In this document: positions 1-9,900 of the stretch, piece by piece
How positions within the stretch are numbered: position 1 is the first letter of the stretch
Layout of the letters: each line of letters opens with the position of its first letter
NCBI RefSeq assembly: GCF_007830065.1
Contig: NZ_VLKK01000006.1
Coordinates: 178,381 to 242,380 of the forward strand
Reading direction: 5' to 3'
DNA from: Sphingobium wenxiniae
GTDB taxonomy: Bacteria; Pseudomonadota; Alphaproteobacteria; Sphingomonadales; Sphingomonadaceae
DNA: 64,000 nt
Position numbers and translations under genes: made by a program
Notes under the pieces: model-generated
Database searches by the model: none
What the model saw: the letters and a program-made list of their open reading frames with translations, nothing else
What the model was told of the DNA's origin: nothing

Positions 1-1
1 G

Positions 2-1150
2 GTGCCGCTGCGTTCGCGCGGACGCACATGGGCAAGCAGACTCGCCTTCCTGCGAGTCGGCTGGCGGATGATACGCAACAGGCTGGGCGCACGCCTCGTC
101 GGCATGGGGCCGGCGCTGTACGGACGGCTGTTCCAGCAGGCGGTAAAGCGCGGCGTGATGTTCCGCTCGGGAATCACGGTTCGGGCCTTCAAGACCGACG
201 GCGCGCGCATCAGCGGCGCGGAGATCACGTGGCAAGGGACGCCCTCGACGATCCATGCGCGCCGCGGGGTCCTGCTCAACACCGGAGGCTTCGCCCACAA
301 TCCGCGGATGCGCGAAACCTGGCAGCCGAAGCCCGCGTCGGTCGACTGGACGCTCGCCAATCCGGGCGACACCGGCGAGATGATCGAGATGGTTCGCGAT
401 CTCGGCGGGGCCATCGACCTGATGGATGCAAGCTGGTGGTTGCCCGGCACGACATTGCCCGGCGGCATCCGCCTCTATCTGGTGCCGGAACTCCAGCAGC
501 CGCATGGCTTCGTCGTGGATTCGACCGGCCAGCGCTACATGAACGAGGCGACCTCCTATGTCGCGATCGGCCGCGCGGTCTACGAACGGCAGAAGACCGT
601 ATCCGCAGTGCCGAGCTGGCTGGTGATGGATCGCCAGTATATGGAAAAATACTGGATCCTGGGCCAGCCGATGAAAACAGTGCCGCAAGCCTGGCTCGAT
701 CAGGGCATTATCGTCGAGGCGCCGACGCTGGCCGACCTTGCCGCCAAATGCGGGCTATCTCCAGACGCGCTCAAAGCCTCGGCGGACCGCTTCAACGGCT
801 TCGCCCGCACCGGCCTTGACGAGGATTTCGGCCGAGGTCGCAGCGCCTATCATCGGCTGTTCGGCGATCCGTTGCACAAACCGATACCAGGGTTGGGCAC
901 CGTCGAGAAGCCGCCCTTCTATGCGATGCCCTTCTATCCGGCGGATGTCGGGACGGCGGGCGGCGTGTTGACCGACGAGCATGCCAGGGTGCTGCGTGAA
1001 GACGGGTCGCCGATCGAAGGCCTCTATGCCGCCGGTAACTGCACCGCGACGGTGATGGGTCGCAGCTATCCCGGCGCGGGCGCGAGCATCGCGCCGTCTC
1101 TGGTCTTCGGCTATGTTGCCGCCGGTCACACCATCGACGGCAATCGCTGA
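2..1150 (+). CDS. FAD-binding dehydrogenase, C-terminal part (KstD/fumarate-reductase flavoprotein type)
   Basis: This is the C-terminal 382 residues of a flavoprotein whose N-terminal FAD-binding part lies outside the window. The reading frame is open from the first bases, so the true start is not visible. The end contains a GLYAAGN motif followed by YPGAGASIAPSLVFGY, typical of 3-ketosteroid delta1-dehydrogenase and fumarate-reductase-like enzymes that oxidise CH-CH bonds with FAD. The middle (HARRGVLLNTGGF) matches the part of these proteins that closes the FAD site. Full-length relatives have about 500-570 residues. It converges on the next gene with only 3 bp between stops. The substrate cannot be deduced; a role in the neighbouring catabolic cluster is an inference. 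Confidence 0.8.
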   Translation: MPLRSRGRTWASRLAFLRVGWRMIRNRLGARLVGMGPALYGRLFQQAVKRGVMFRSGITVRAFKTDGARISGAEITWQGTPSTIHARRGVLLNTGGFAHNPRMRETWQPKPASVDWTLANPGDTGEMIEMVRDLGGAIDLMDASWWLPGTTLPGGIRLYLVPELQQPHGFVVDSTGQRYMNEATSYVAIGRAVYERQKTVSAVPSWLVMDRQYMEKYWILGQPMKTVPQAWLDQGIIVEAPTLADLAAKCGLSPDALKASADRFNGFARTGLDEDFGRGRSAYHRLFGDPLHKPIPGLGTVEKPPFYAMPFYPADVGTAGGVLTDEHARVLREDGSPIEGLYAAGNCTATVMGRSYPGAGASIAPSLVFGYVAAGHTIDGNR

Positions 1151-1153
1151 GGT

Positions 1154-1999
1154 TCAGATCGCGTCGTCGATCGCCGCGAGCCTGTCGAGCACGATCCGCT
1201 CACCTTCGGCGCCTTCGCCCGACACGTCATGTTCCAATTCGATCAGCCCCGTATAGCCGAGCGAGCGGATATGGCGCAGCACATTGGCCCAGTTGAGTTC
1301 ACCGCTGCCCATCTCGCCGCGCCCCGGATTGTCGGCAACCTGGATAGCAGCGACCATGTCCCAACAGCGGGTGAGCGCGTTGATAACGTCACCGCCTCGC
1401 GCCTGGGCATGATATATATCGAAGACCATCCGAACTGCGGGACTCCCCACTGCCTGCGCCACCGCATAGGCATCGGCGACATCTGCCAGCAACTGCGACG
1501 GATAGTCCCGGGTATTTACAGCCTCGAGGCAAATCACCACCCCCGCCCGCTCGGCAAGCGGGGCCGCGCGCTTGAGGTTCTCGACCAGCGCGGCGCGCTG
1601 ATAAGTCGCCGCCTCGCCGTCGCGGCGGCCAATCAACGTGGTCATCAACCGTCCGCCAACGCGTCTGGCGGCCTCGATTGACCCTTCGAGCTCGGCGATC
1701 ATCGCGGCCCGATCATTGGGGTCACGCGACACCCAAAGGGGCAGGTTCCAACTCGTTACATTGTTGACGAAGCAACCCATATCGAGACCGCGCCGCGCCA
1801 GCTCGACGCCAATTCGTGTCTGTTCCTCGACCGGCCGGACCTTGAGGAAATTGTCTTCGATGCCGGCAAAGCCGTTATCCTGGGCGAAAGCGATATGCTC
1901 GATCGGGTCGACCGATCCCACGAGATGGCGGAATAATGGCGTGTCGAGCGAGTTGAGACCGATGTTGGACGCATAGCGCATGATTCGCTGAGCCGGCAT
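1154..1999 (-). CDS. Sugar phosphate isomerase/epimerase, hydroxypyruvate-isomerase-like
   Basis: A 281-residue TIM-barrel protein of the AP-endonuclease family 2 fold, closest by motif to hydroxypyruvate isomerase (Hyi). The visible signatures are ICLEAVNTRDYP (metal-ligand Glu), VRMVFDIYHAQ, and QVADNPGRGEMGSGELNW followed by LIELEHD near the end. I place the start at ATG 1999 because GGAGGGG lies at ideal spacing before it; a longer in-frame extension to 2089 has no good ribosome site and does not look like family sequence. These enzymes isomerise small hydroxy/keto acids or sugars using a divalent metal in the cytoplasm. Its neighbours suggest a role in catabolism, but the substrate is unknown. 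Confidence 0.8.
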   Translation of the reverse strand: MPAQRIMRYASNIGLNSLDTPLFRHLVGSVDPIEHIAFAQDNGFAGIEDNFLKVRPVEEQTRIGVELARRGLDMGCFVNNVTSWNLPLWVSRDPNDRAAMIAELEGSIEAARRVGGRLMTTLIGRRDGEAATYQRAALVENLKRAAPLAERAGVVICLEAVNTRDYPSQLLADVADAYAVAQAVGSPAVRMVFDIYHAQARGGDVINALTRCWDMVAAIQVADNPGRGEMGSGELNWANVLRHIRSLGYTGLIELEHDVSGEGAEGERIVLDRLAAIDDAI

Positions 2000-2169
2000 G
2001 GCGGTCGATCCCCTCCGACGGGCATCCCGTGTCCCATCTTTGAGATCAGTATAGTCATAAACTTCAAATATTCTAGCATCTATCGCCATGGAACGGGTGC
2101 CTGGCGAACTGACGTGCGAAAGAAGCCGGTGCGACCAACACCAGCTTCTTCCCCCCTATTGGCCATCGA

Positions 2170-4503
2170 TCAGAAGAGGTTCGGCTTCACTGTCACCCGG
2201 ATCATCAGCTCGCGCCCGCGATTGGGCGCGCCGATGATGTCCGCCTGGCGATTGGCGACCGCAGTACCCGACGCCCCGCCGCTGAACGGCTGTTCCGAGG
2301 ATCGCACCACATAATATTTGTTGCCGAGGTTACGGCCCACCAACGCGACTTCCCAGCGATCGTCGGGCGCACCGACGCGCAGGCTCGCGTCGAACAGCCA
2401 ATAGGACTTCTGATAGCCCAGCGGCTCGTTGTACGCATTGTTGAAATAGCCGCCGCTATAGTTGGCGTCGCCGCTCAGCCCGACCTTGAGGCCGGACATG
2501 GTCGTCTCATAGTTGAAGCCGCCGTAACCACCCCATTTGGGGGCACGAACGATCGGCTGGCCCGCGAGATTCTGCTGCGTGAACACGCCGCTGACCGGGG
2601 CGAGGCTGCACCCCTGCGCGACCGACTGCCCCTTGAAGCAGGCGAAGGTGAACAGGTCATATTCAGCCTCGTTATAGGAGACGGCGCCACGCAGCGTCAG
2701 GCCCGTGACGGGGCTGGTCCAGTTGCCATCGAGCTCGATACCGCGCGTGTGCGCCTTGCCGGCATTGGTAGACAGGTTGCTGACGCCCGTGGTCGCGGCA
2801 ACCTGAAGTCCGCGGATATCATAGTCGAACAGGGCCAGGTTGAGGCGCAATGTCCGGTCGAACAGCCGCGCCTTCACCCCGATCTCGCCGCCGCGATTGG
2901 TCTGCTGGTCGTAACTGAGATTCACGCCGGTGTAGCTCGCCCCGGCCGAGCCGTTGAACCCGCCCGACAGGAACCCCCGCCGATAGGACGCGAACAGGTT
3001 CAGATCGGAAGTCGCGCTCCATTTGACGGTGAGCTCGGGCGAGAAATTCGACCAACTGTCCTGCGGCACCGCGGAAATCTGCTCGACCCCGCGGGATATG
3101 GTACGGATGCGCTTGCTTTCATGCGACCAGCGCCCGCCGGCCGACACTTCGACGCTGGCGGCCGGCTTGAGGACGAGTTGGCCGAAGAAGGAATAGGATT
3201 CGCCGCGCTGGCTGTTGTCGACATTGAAGAGGCTGGTGATCACGCCTCCCGGCGAGAAATAGGCACGGTTATGATAGTCGATCGCGCCTGACTGGTACAT
3301 TGCGCCAGCGGAGATGTTGGCCAGGCCGTCGAAAGAGGTCAGGACGCGCAGTTCTTGGTTGATATCGCGGTAGGTGACCCGTTCCGGTGTGTAGAGCAGG
3401 TTGCTTTGGATATCGATCGCGCTGGTGTTGCTCAGGTTGTTGGTGTGGAACCGGTAGACGCCGGTGATCGAGGTCACCGTCACGTCGTCGACAGGCTTGA
3501 AGTTCATTTCGAGCGAGGTGAGAACCTGATTTCGGTCGGAAAACAGCTTGCCGCCATGTTTGGTCGGGAAGACCGCCTGGAACGCGGGTCCAGGATCGAT
3601 CAACGATGTCTTGCCATTGGCCTGGCAGTCCATGTTGGCGCTTGCGAGTTGCGGCGTCGCGCCCGAACAATTGACGATCTGATTGATCGACGTCGGGCCG
3701 CTGTCCTTGCCCGCGCCATAAGCGAGCTTGAACCGCGCGTTGAACCGGTCGTCGGGCTCATATTTCAGCGTCAGGCGCGCGGCGAACTCATGCCCTTCGG
3801 GCCCGCGGCCGAACGACTTGAGCGATCCGGCGGCAGGCACAGAGACATTGTCAATATAGCCGCGCATGGACGAGAAATAGCCGGCAACGCGAATGCCCAG
3901 CGTGTCGGTCATCGGGCCGGACGCATAGCCTTCCAGCCGCTTCTCCCGCGCTCCGAATTCATAGCCCGCCGACACCTTCATGTCGAATTCCGCGGTTGGA
4001 TCGGCGCTGCGTATCGAGATGACGCCCCCGGGGCTGTTCTTGCCGAAGAACAACGCCTGGGGACCCTTCAGAATTTCGACGCTCGCGACATCCATCGAGG
4101 CGAGGCGCTGGACGCTGGAGCGCGCGACCTGGATGCCGTCGATGTTGAACGATACGGCCTGATCCGAAAAGGGATTGATCTCCGATCCGGCGATGCCGCG
4201 GATCGCAATCGGCGCGCCCTGCACGCCGCCGGTATTCTCACCGATCAGCAGCAACGGCGTTACCCGCGACAGCCCCTCAACATTGGTGATAGACCGGCGC
4301 GACAGCTCTTCGCCGCCCACAGCCTGCAGCACGACCGGCGTGTCGAAGGCGGTTTCAGCCCGCTTGCGGGCGGTGACGATGATCTCGCCACTCGCGTCGG
4401 CGCTCTGGTCACCGACCTGCGGCGGCGCCGTTTGGGCCCATAACGGACTGGTTCCCGACAGCAGCAGCGTGACCGCGCACGTCAAGCGTAGTTGAGCTTT
4501 CAT
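2170..4503 (-). CDS. TonB-dependent receptor
   Basis: A 777-residue outer-membrane receptor. The start ATG 4503 follows GGGAGGA and gives a clear signal peptide (MKAQLRLTCAVTLLLSG ending at WAQ). The plug domain has EIIVTARKRAETAFDTPV, an IRGIAG segment and VEILKGPQALFFGKNSPGG, the conserved plug core. The rest is a 22-strand barrel pattern ending in a terminal phenylalanine, as used for Bam-dependent insertion. Such receptors in sphingomonads often import aromatic, steroid or other hydrophobic compounds, energised by TonB-ExbBD. It sits between the BKACE and isomerase genes on the same strand, so it probably takes up the substrate of this cluster. The ligand cannot be named from sequence. 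Confidence 0.93.
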   Translation of the reverse strand: MKAQLRLTCAVTLLLSGTSPLWAQTAPPQVGDQSADASGEIIVTARKRAETAFDTPVVLQAVGGEELSRRSITNVEGLSRVTPLLLIGENTGGVQGAPIAIRGIAGSEINPFSDQAVSFNIDGIQVARSSVQRLASMDVASVEILKGPQALFFGKNSPGGVISIRSADPTAEFDMKVSAGYEFGAREKRLEGYASGPMTDTLGIRVAGYFSSMRGYIDNVSVPAAGSLKSFGRGPEGHEFAARLTLKYEPDDRFNARFKLAYGAGKDSGPTSINQIVNCSGATPQLASANMDCQANGKTSLIDPGPAFQAVFPTKHGGKLFSDRNQVLTSLEMNFKPVDDVTVTSITGVYRFHTNNLSNTSAIDIQSNLLYTPERVTYRDINQELRVLTSFDGLANISAGAMYQSGAIDYHNRAYFSPGGVITSLFNVDNSQRGESYSFFGQLVLKPAASVEVSAGGRWSHESKRIRTISRGVEQISAVPQDSWSNFSPELTVKWSATSDLNLFASYRRGFLSGGFNGSAGASYTGVNLSYDQQTNRGGEIGVKARLFDRTLRLNLALFDYDIRGLQVAATTGVSNLSTNAGKAHTRGIELDGNWTSPVTGLTLRGAVSYNEAEYDLFTFACFKGQSVAQGCSLAPVSGVFTQQNLAGQPIVRAPKWGGYGGFNYETTMSGLKVGLSGDANYSGGYFNNAYNEPLGYQKSYWLFDASLRVGAPDDRWEVALVGRNLGNKYYVVRSSEQPFSGGASGTAVANRQADIIGAPNRGRELMIRVTVKPNLF

Positions 4504-4643
4504 CATCAATCCTCCCTGGGTCAGCACCACGTCATCATTTCGCGGACGCGGCTTGTGATTTTACGACCGGCGTGGATCGGCATTCCGACAACGCCGGGTT
4601 CATTCTCGATTGTCGGCTTTCTACCTTCGGCGGCGACCGGACG

Positions 4644-5558
4644 TTACGCCGGCACCTTTTCCTTCATGCCAAGATATCCCTTGGCATCTTTCCCACTCAC
4701 TACTGTCCGATCGACCTTGCTGGCCATGAGCTTGACCGCTTCGACCATCTCCAGATTGCTCATGCCGCTCGCGCCGGAAACATCCTCTATGCCGACGCGA
4801 ATATGGCCACCGCGCTCGAGCGCGAGTTGCGCCACGGCTGAATCCAGTATCGCGTCCCCTTGCGCCGAAACCATCCAAGGCACGTCGATATCCCCGATGG
4901 CTTCCAGACAAGCGTCGAGCGCGCGCTCCGTCGGCGCGAGCCCAAAGCGCATTTGCGGTTCCAGGTGAGAGCCTGTGACATAGCGGCCGGCGAACCAGAT
5001 CTTGATGAACGAGCCCGCCGGGATCAGACCGCGAGCGGCATATTCGCGTATCCAATAGACGCTACCAAGGGAATAAACACCGAAGGAGATCGGAGCCTGA
5101 TATTCGTTGGCAAACGTCACAAGCTCATGGCAGTCCGCAAAGTCCGCAGCGGCGAAATTCTTTCGTCCCGAAGACGGAAGCCCGTCAGCATCGGACACGG
5201 CATATTCAACGCCGCCCATCTCGATCGAAAACATGTTCAAATCACCCGATTCTGCGAGTGCCTTGACATGTTCGTTGATCTCCCAGAGCCGTTCGCCCTT
5301 CATCGGCGCCGGATACATCAGCGCATCGGGATGCGTCGTGCGAAGCTCTCGTTGAAAGCGCGTGACCTGTTCGATCTGCTGCTCCCGGCTTAACGCCCAA
5401 TCGTGATGGTAGTGGATGATGGAAGCTCCGGCGTCGAGGCACTCGCGTGCAGCGATCAAGGAAGGTTCATATACGCTGATTTGTTCGCTCTTTGGCCGAT
5501 CTATCCTGTAATGGGAGACCGCAACCTCGATGATGAAGGGGTTTGACGACAACGTCAT
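4644..5558 (-). CDS. Beta-keto acid cleavage enzyme (BKACE, DUF849)
   Basis: A 304-residue zinc-dependent TIM-barrel enzyme of the 3-keto-5-aminohexanoate cleavage family. Members condense a beta-keto acid with acetyl-CoA and release acetoacetate plus a new CoA ester. Metal-ligand candidates H49 and H51 lie in the SIIHYHHDW segment, and the conserved GGHIRVGIEDV motif near residue 245 carries the third ligand Glu. Start ATG 5558 follows AGGATTAGGAAA. It is the first gene of a leftward run into the TonB receptor and is divergent from a TetR regulator. The family contains many substrate types, so the specific keto acid is unknown. Confidence 0.88.
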   Translation of the reverse strand: MTLSSNPFIIEVAVSHYRIDRPKSEQISVYEPSLIAARECLDAGASIIHYHHDWALSREQQIEQVTRFQRELRTTHPDALMYPAPMKGERLWEINEHVKALAESGDLNMFSIEMGGVEYAVSDADGLPSSGRKNFAAADFADCHELVTFANEYQAPISFGVYSLGSVYWIREYAARGLIPAGSFIKIWFAGRYVTGSHLEPQMRFGLAPTERALDACLEAIGDIDVPWMVSAQGDAILDSAVAQLALERGGHIRVGIEDVSGASGMSNLEMVEAVKLMASKVDRTVVSGKDAKGYLGMKEKVPA

Positions 5559-5838
5559 TTTCCTAATCCTCTCAGAGACTACCGATATATAATAATCATT
5601 TTTCTGTGATTAAAATTATATATTTACTTATTTATATAAAATAAATTCATAATTTCGTCGACGATTATCCGAATTATATTATGAGATAATATCATATTTC
5701 CCAGATATATTGTTACAATGACAGCATTGGCAGAAACTGTCAACCAATAAATTTTAGTATGTAATGCGGGAACGCGCAAAATCTTTGGCAGATTTTTCGC
5801 CGCCTCGGACCTAGGATGCGAGCGCATGATTCAGGAGA
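5559..5838. other. AT-rich divergent intergenic region
   Basis: This 280 bp gap between the BKACE and TetR genes is strikingly AT-rich compared with the GC-rich genes on both sides. It has long runs of A and T around 5580-5710 and no convincing reading frame. It must contain the promoters for both divergent genes. Confidence 0.6.
5719..5743 (-). promoter_or_regulatory. Candidate TetR operator overlapping a -35 element
   Basis: An inverted repeat TGACAG-N12-CTGTCA spans 5719-5742. On the minus strand its outer arm lies inside a perfect -35 hexamer TTGACA (5743-5738), with a weak -10 candidate CATTGT 17 bases further on. The position between the divergent BKACE and TetR genes fits a TetR-family repression site. 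The assignment is by pattern only. Confidence 0.4.
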
Positions 5839-6456
5839 ATGCGTTTGGTCCCGATCCAGTTGATTCGCGCTGTTGAAGACGAAGCGGCCCCCTCATACGA
5901 CCCTGCGAGGCAGGTATCGCACGCCGCGCTGTCGCTTTTCGTTAAAGCGGGAACCACCAGGTTCAGCGTCAAGGAATTGGCAGAACATGCCGGAATTTCG
6001 GAACGCACCTTCTATCGCTATTTCCCGCGCAAGGAGGATGTCGTCCGCCCGGTGCTGTCGGCTGGCGCGAACCAGTTCAGTGCGCTGTTGGCGGCGCGGC
6101 CAGAGACGGAATCGGTGCTCGATGCGCTCAAGGCCGCCTTCGCCCTGTCCTGGTGGGGCGAATCGACCGAGCAGGCCCAGGTCTTACGCGCGCTGATGCA
6201 CGAGACCGACGTGTTGCGAACGATCTGGCTCGACATCATCGCCGAAACCGAGATTCGGCTGAGGGTAGCCATCGCCGCGCGGATGGGGCTGGACGAGGGC
6301 GCGACCCGGACCCGATTGATCGCGAGCGTAGTCTGCGCCGTGATCCGCAGCTCGGCAAGCGCCTGCGACAGCAGCAATCCGCATGCCTTGGCGGACGCCT
6401 TCGCGCGCGACCTGGACTGCGTCGCGGCCGGGCTATTCGGCGTCGAGCGCGGCTAA
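5839..6456 (+). CDS. TetR/AcrR family transcriptional regulator
   Basis: A 205-residue regulator with an N-terminal helix-turn-helix at about residues 43-62 (SVKELAEHAGISERTFYRYF), the TetR signature, and a helical ligand-binding half. It is divergent from the BKACE gene across an AT-rich gap holding an inverted repeat, so autoregulation and control of the leftward catabolic genes are likely. ATG 5839 sits only one base after GGAG; an in-frame TTG at 5845 has better spacing and could be the real start. The inducer is unknown. Confidence 0.88.
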   Translation: MRLVPIQLIRAVEDEAAPSYDPARQVSHAALSLFVKAGTTRFSVKELAEHAGISERTFYRYFPRKEDVVRPVLSAGANQFSALLAARPETESVLDALKAAFALSWWGESTEQAQVLRALMHETDVLRTIWLDIIAETEIRLRVAIAARMGLDEGATRTRLIASVVCAVIRSSASACDSSNPHALADAFARDLDCVAAGLFGVERG

Positions 6457-6468
6457 AATCGCAAAACC

Positions 6469-6488
6469 GGGGCGTCGGCAAGCGCCCC
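6469..6488 (+). terminator. Stem-loop after the TetR gene
   Basis: A hairpin with stem GGGGCG / CGCCCC and an 8-base loop lies 13 bases after the TetR stop codon. There is no strong U run, so it may be a weak or Rho-assisted terminator. Confidence 0.4.
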
Positions 6489-6809
6489 TCCGTCTCTACA
6501 GACCGGACCATCGCCCCGAATGGCGCAGAGCTGGTCGCCTTCCGGGAAACCGTCCTTCGATATCAATGACTTATGAATAAATGGCGGTGGGCGAGAGCCT
6601 GCGGGCGAACTCTCTCGTCGCAGAGCAGCGCGCTGCAGCGGTTCGGATTAACAGTCTGCCGAACTTAGCTACGCCCTGACTTCAAAACTCACTGATTTTG
6701 TGGCCAGTCGCGAATGCTACGATTGCAGTTGCTGCTCAGCCAATTTTTCCCTATTTTCTCAAATGAGAACAACCCTCCTGATGGGAGTCGGCACTTGGAG
6801 AGCGACGTA
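6489..6809. other. Intergenic region before the defence operon
   Basis: About 320 bp without a credible gene. It holds the inverted repeat at 6756-6769 and presumably the promoter of the rightward defence operon. If the defence genes are cargo of a mobile island, its left end should fall here, but I see no repeat shared with the region after 37903. Confidence 0.5.
6756..6769. promoter_or_regulatory. Candidate operator before the HTH gene
   Basis: An inverted repeat TTCTCA-AA-TGAGAA lies about 40 bases before the ATG of the small HTH protein that opens the defence operon. Location and symmetry fit an autoregulatory site. No binding data can be inferred. Confidence 0.3.
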
Positions 6810-6974
6810 ATGACCATCAAGGAGGTTTCCGATTACCTCAAGCTGGCTGAGAAAACAGCCTATCGCCTCGCTGCCGAAGGAAAGATCCCCGGGTTCAAGG
6901 TTGGGGCCTCCTGGCGCTTCCGGAAGAGCGAGATTGACCGATGGATTATCGCTCAAGAGCAGGGGCGTGCCTGA
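6810..6974 (+). CDS. Excisionase-type helix-turn-helix protein (HTH_17)
   Basis: A 54-residue DNA-binding protein: MTIKEVSDYLKLAEKTAYRL opens a MerR-like winged helix, and GKIPGFKVGASWRFRKSEID is the wing and second helix typical of the excisionase family. ATG 6810 has GGAG nine bases upstream; a longer extension to 6714 lacks family sequence. It is the first gene of the defence operon, 17 bp before the helicase start. Such small HTH proteins in phage-defence operons are usually taken as regulators; it could also act as a recombination directionality factor if the locus is mobile. Confidence 0.8.
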   Translation: MTIKEVSDYLKLAEKTAYRLAAEGKIPGFKVGASWRFRKSEIDRWIIAQEQGRA

Positions 6975-6991
6975 TCCATGGGGAATTCGAA

Positions 6992-9900
6992 GTGACTGTT
7001 CTCGAAGACCTGAAAAACGGGGCTGTCGTTCAGGGCATTATACCCAGCCAGCCCGTAGAAATTGTGTCCGTCGACTGGATAGGCCAGCAGGCCGTCAATC
7101 TCGTCTACCGCGTCCCTGGTGGGTCGGTGGCAGAGACCACGCTCTATCGCGACGATGAGCACCGCCTGTCCGTTGAAACCCGCGGCCACGCTTGGTCCTT
7201 TGACGCCGACGGCGCTCTGCTCCGGCTGGTGACCGAGGCAAACCGGATCAAGCTGGCCCACTTCTTCGACCCCTACCTCGCCATCCACACCAGCCTGGTC
7301 GAGCCCCTGCCGCATCAGATCTCTGCGGTATACGGCGAGATGCTCACGCGCCAGCCGCTAAGGTTCCTGCTGGCCGATGACCCGGGCGCCGGCAAGACGA
7401 TCATGGCCGGCCTGCTGATCAAGGAGCTGATTGCCCGCAGTGATCTCGAACGCTGCCTGATCGTGGCGCCAGGCAGCCTAGTCGAACAGTGGCAGGATGA
7501 GCTCGGCCAGAAGTTCGGCCTGGAGTTCGACATACTCACCCGCGACATGATCGAAACATCCCGGTCCGGAAACGCTTTCAACGATCACCCGCGGCTCATC
7601 GCGCGCCTGGACGTGCTGGCCCGCAATGAAGACCTGCAGCAGAAACTCTCCAGTTCCACCGAGTGGGATCTAGTGATCTGCGACGAAGCCCACCGCATGT
7701 CGGCGTCCTATTTCGGTGGCGACGTGAAATACACCAAGCGTTACCAGCTGGGCCAACTGCTGGGCCAGGCGTCGCGCCACCTACTGCTCATGTCGGCCAC
7801 ACCCCACAACGGCAAGGAGGAGGACTTCCAGCTGTTCATGGCCCTGCTGGATGGCGACCGGTTCGAGGGCCGCTTCCGAGACGGCGTCCACTATGCCGAC
7901 ACGGCCGATATGATGCGTCGCCTGACCAAAGAGGAACTGCTCCGGTTTGATGGCCGACCACTTTTCCCGGAGCGCCGCGCCTACACCGTAAAGTACGAGC
8001 TCTCGCCTGTGGAGGCCGAACTCTACAGTGCCGTCACCGAATACGTCCGGACAGAGATGAACCGCGTTCAGAGGTTTGCTGATCAGGATGGCAAGAAGCG
8101 CAACAACGTCGGATTCGCCTTGCAGATCCTGCAGCGCCGCCTCGCATCGTCGCCGGCCGCGATCTACCAGTCCCTGAAGCGTCGTCGCGAACGCCTCGAA
8201 AACCAGCTCGCAGAGGCGCGTCTTGCTCGCCGCGGTGGTCGGACCGACTTCAGCGTCGTGAACGTGCGGGAAGACGACCTGCGCGACATTGAGGAATACG
8301 GCCAGGACGAGGTCGATGAGATCGAGGACCTGATCTCGACCGGTGCGACCACCGCCGAAACCATCGAGCAGCTGGAGATCGAGGTCCAGACCCTCAAGGG
8401 TCTGGAGAGCATGGCGTTGAACGTTCTCGGCTCAGGCCAGGACACCAAGTGGACCCAGCTCAACCGCATCCTCGACGATGACCTGATGGTCGATGCCGAT
8501 GGCAACCGGCGCAAGCTGATCATCTTCACCGAGCCCAAGGACACCCTGCATTATCTCGTCGACAAGGTGCGGGCGCGCCTTGGCAAGCCTGACGCTGTCG
8601 ATGTGATCCATGGTGGCGTCACCCGTGAAGAACGACGCAAGATCGTCGAGCGGTTCATGCAGGACCGCGACATGCTGGTCCTCATCGCCAATGACGCAGC
8701 CGGCGAAGGCGTGAACCTTCAGCGCGGCCACCTGATGGTGAATTACGATCTGCCCTGGAACCCCAACAAGATCGAACAGCGCTTCGGCCGTATCCACCGG
8801 ATCGGCCAGACCGAGGTCTGTCATCTCTGGAACCTCGTCGCGGCCGACACCCGTGAGGGCGAGGTTTATGGCCGTCTGCTGGAAAAGCTGGAGGCCGCCC
8901 GTGAAGCGCTCGGCGGCCGCGTCTACGACGTCCTGGGCGAATTGTTCGAAGGCACGGCCCTGAAGGACCTGCTGTTCGAGGCAATCCAGTACGGCGAACA
9001 GGAGGATGTCAAAGCCCGCCTGTTCCAGGTGGTCGACGGAGCCGTTGATCAGGACCACCTACTGCGGCTGCTTGAGCGCCGGGCGCTCACCAACGACACC
9101 ATGCCCCAGACCAAGGTGCATGAGTTGCGGCTGGAAATGGAAAGGGCTGAGGCCCAACGGCTTCAGCCCCACCACGTTCAGAGCTTCTTCGTCGAGGCCT
9201 TTCAGCACCTGGGTGGCCAGATCAAACGCCGGGAGGAAGGCCGCTGGGAAATCCTTCATGTGCCCGTGGTCCTGAGAGAGCGCGACCGACAGATCGGCTC
9301 GGGCGCGCCGATCCAGAAGAGGTACGAGCGGATCTGCTTTGAAAAGGGCCGGATCAATCAGCAGCCAGTGGCGGCCTTCCTCTACCCGGGGCATCCGCTG
9401 ATGGAGGCGGTGATCAGCGTCATCCGCGAGCAGTACGACCACCTGATGAAGCGCGGCGCTGTTCTGGTCGACGATACCGACCCCGGAGAGGGCATCGAGG
9501 CCCTGTTTCTGCTCGAACACAGCGTGCAGGACAGCCGCCTGACCTCCACAGGCAAGCCGCACATTATTTCCGAGAAGCTGCAGTTCGCGGCGATCGACAA
9601 GGATGGCAGGGCCACGGACGCCGGGATCGCGCCGCACCTCAATCTGAGGCCGGCCACCCCCGCCGAGGTCGCCCTGGTCGATGACCTCCTGCATGAGGAC
9701 TGGCTGCGCAACGATCTGGAGAAGACAGCCGTTCGCTTTGCCACGGTGGAGCTGGCTCAGAGTCATGTCGCCGACGTCAAGGCCCGTCGGGTTCCAGAAA
9801 TCGACAAGGTCGAACAGGAAGTCCGCGCGCGGCTGAAAAAGGAAGTGAACTACTGGGACGCCCGGGCCTTCGAGCTCAAGGAAGAAGAACGGGCCGGCAA

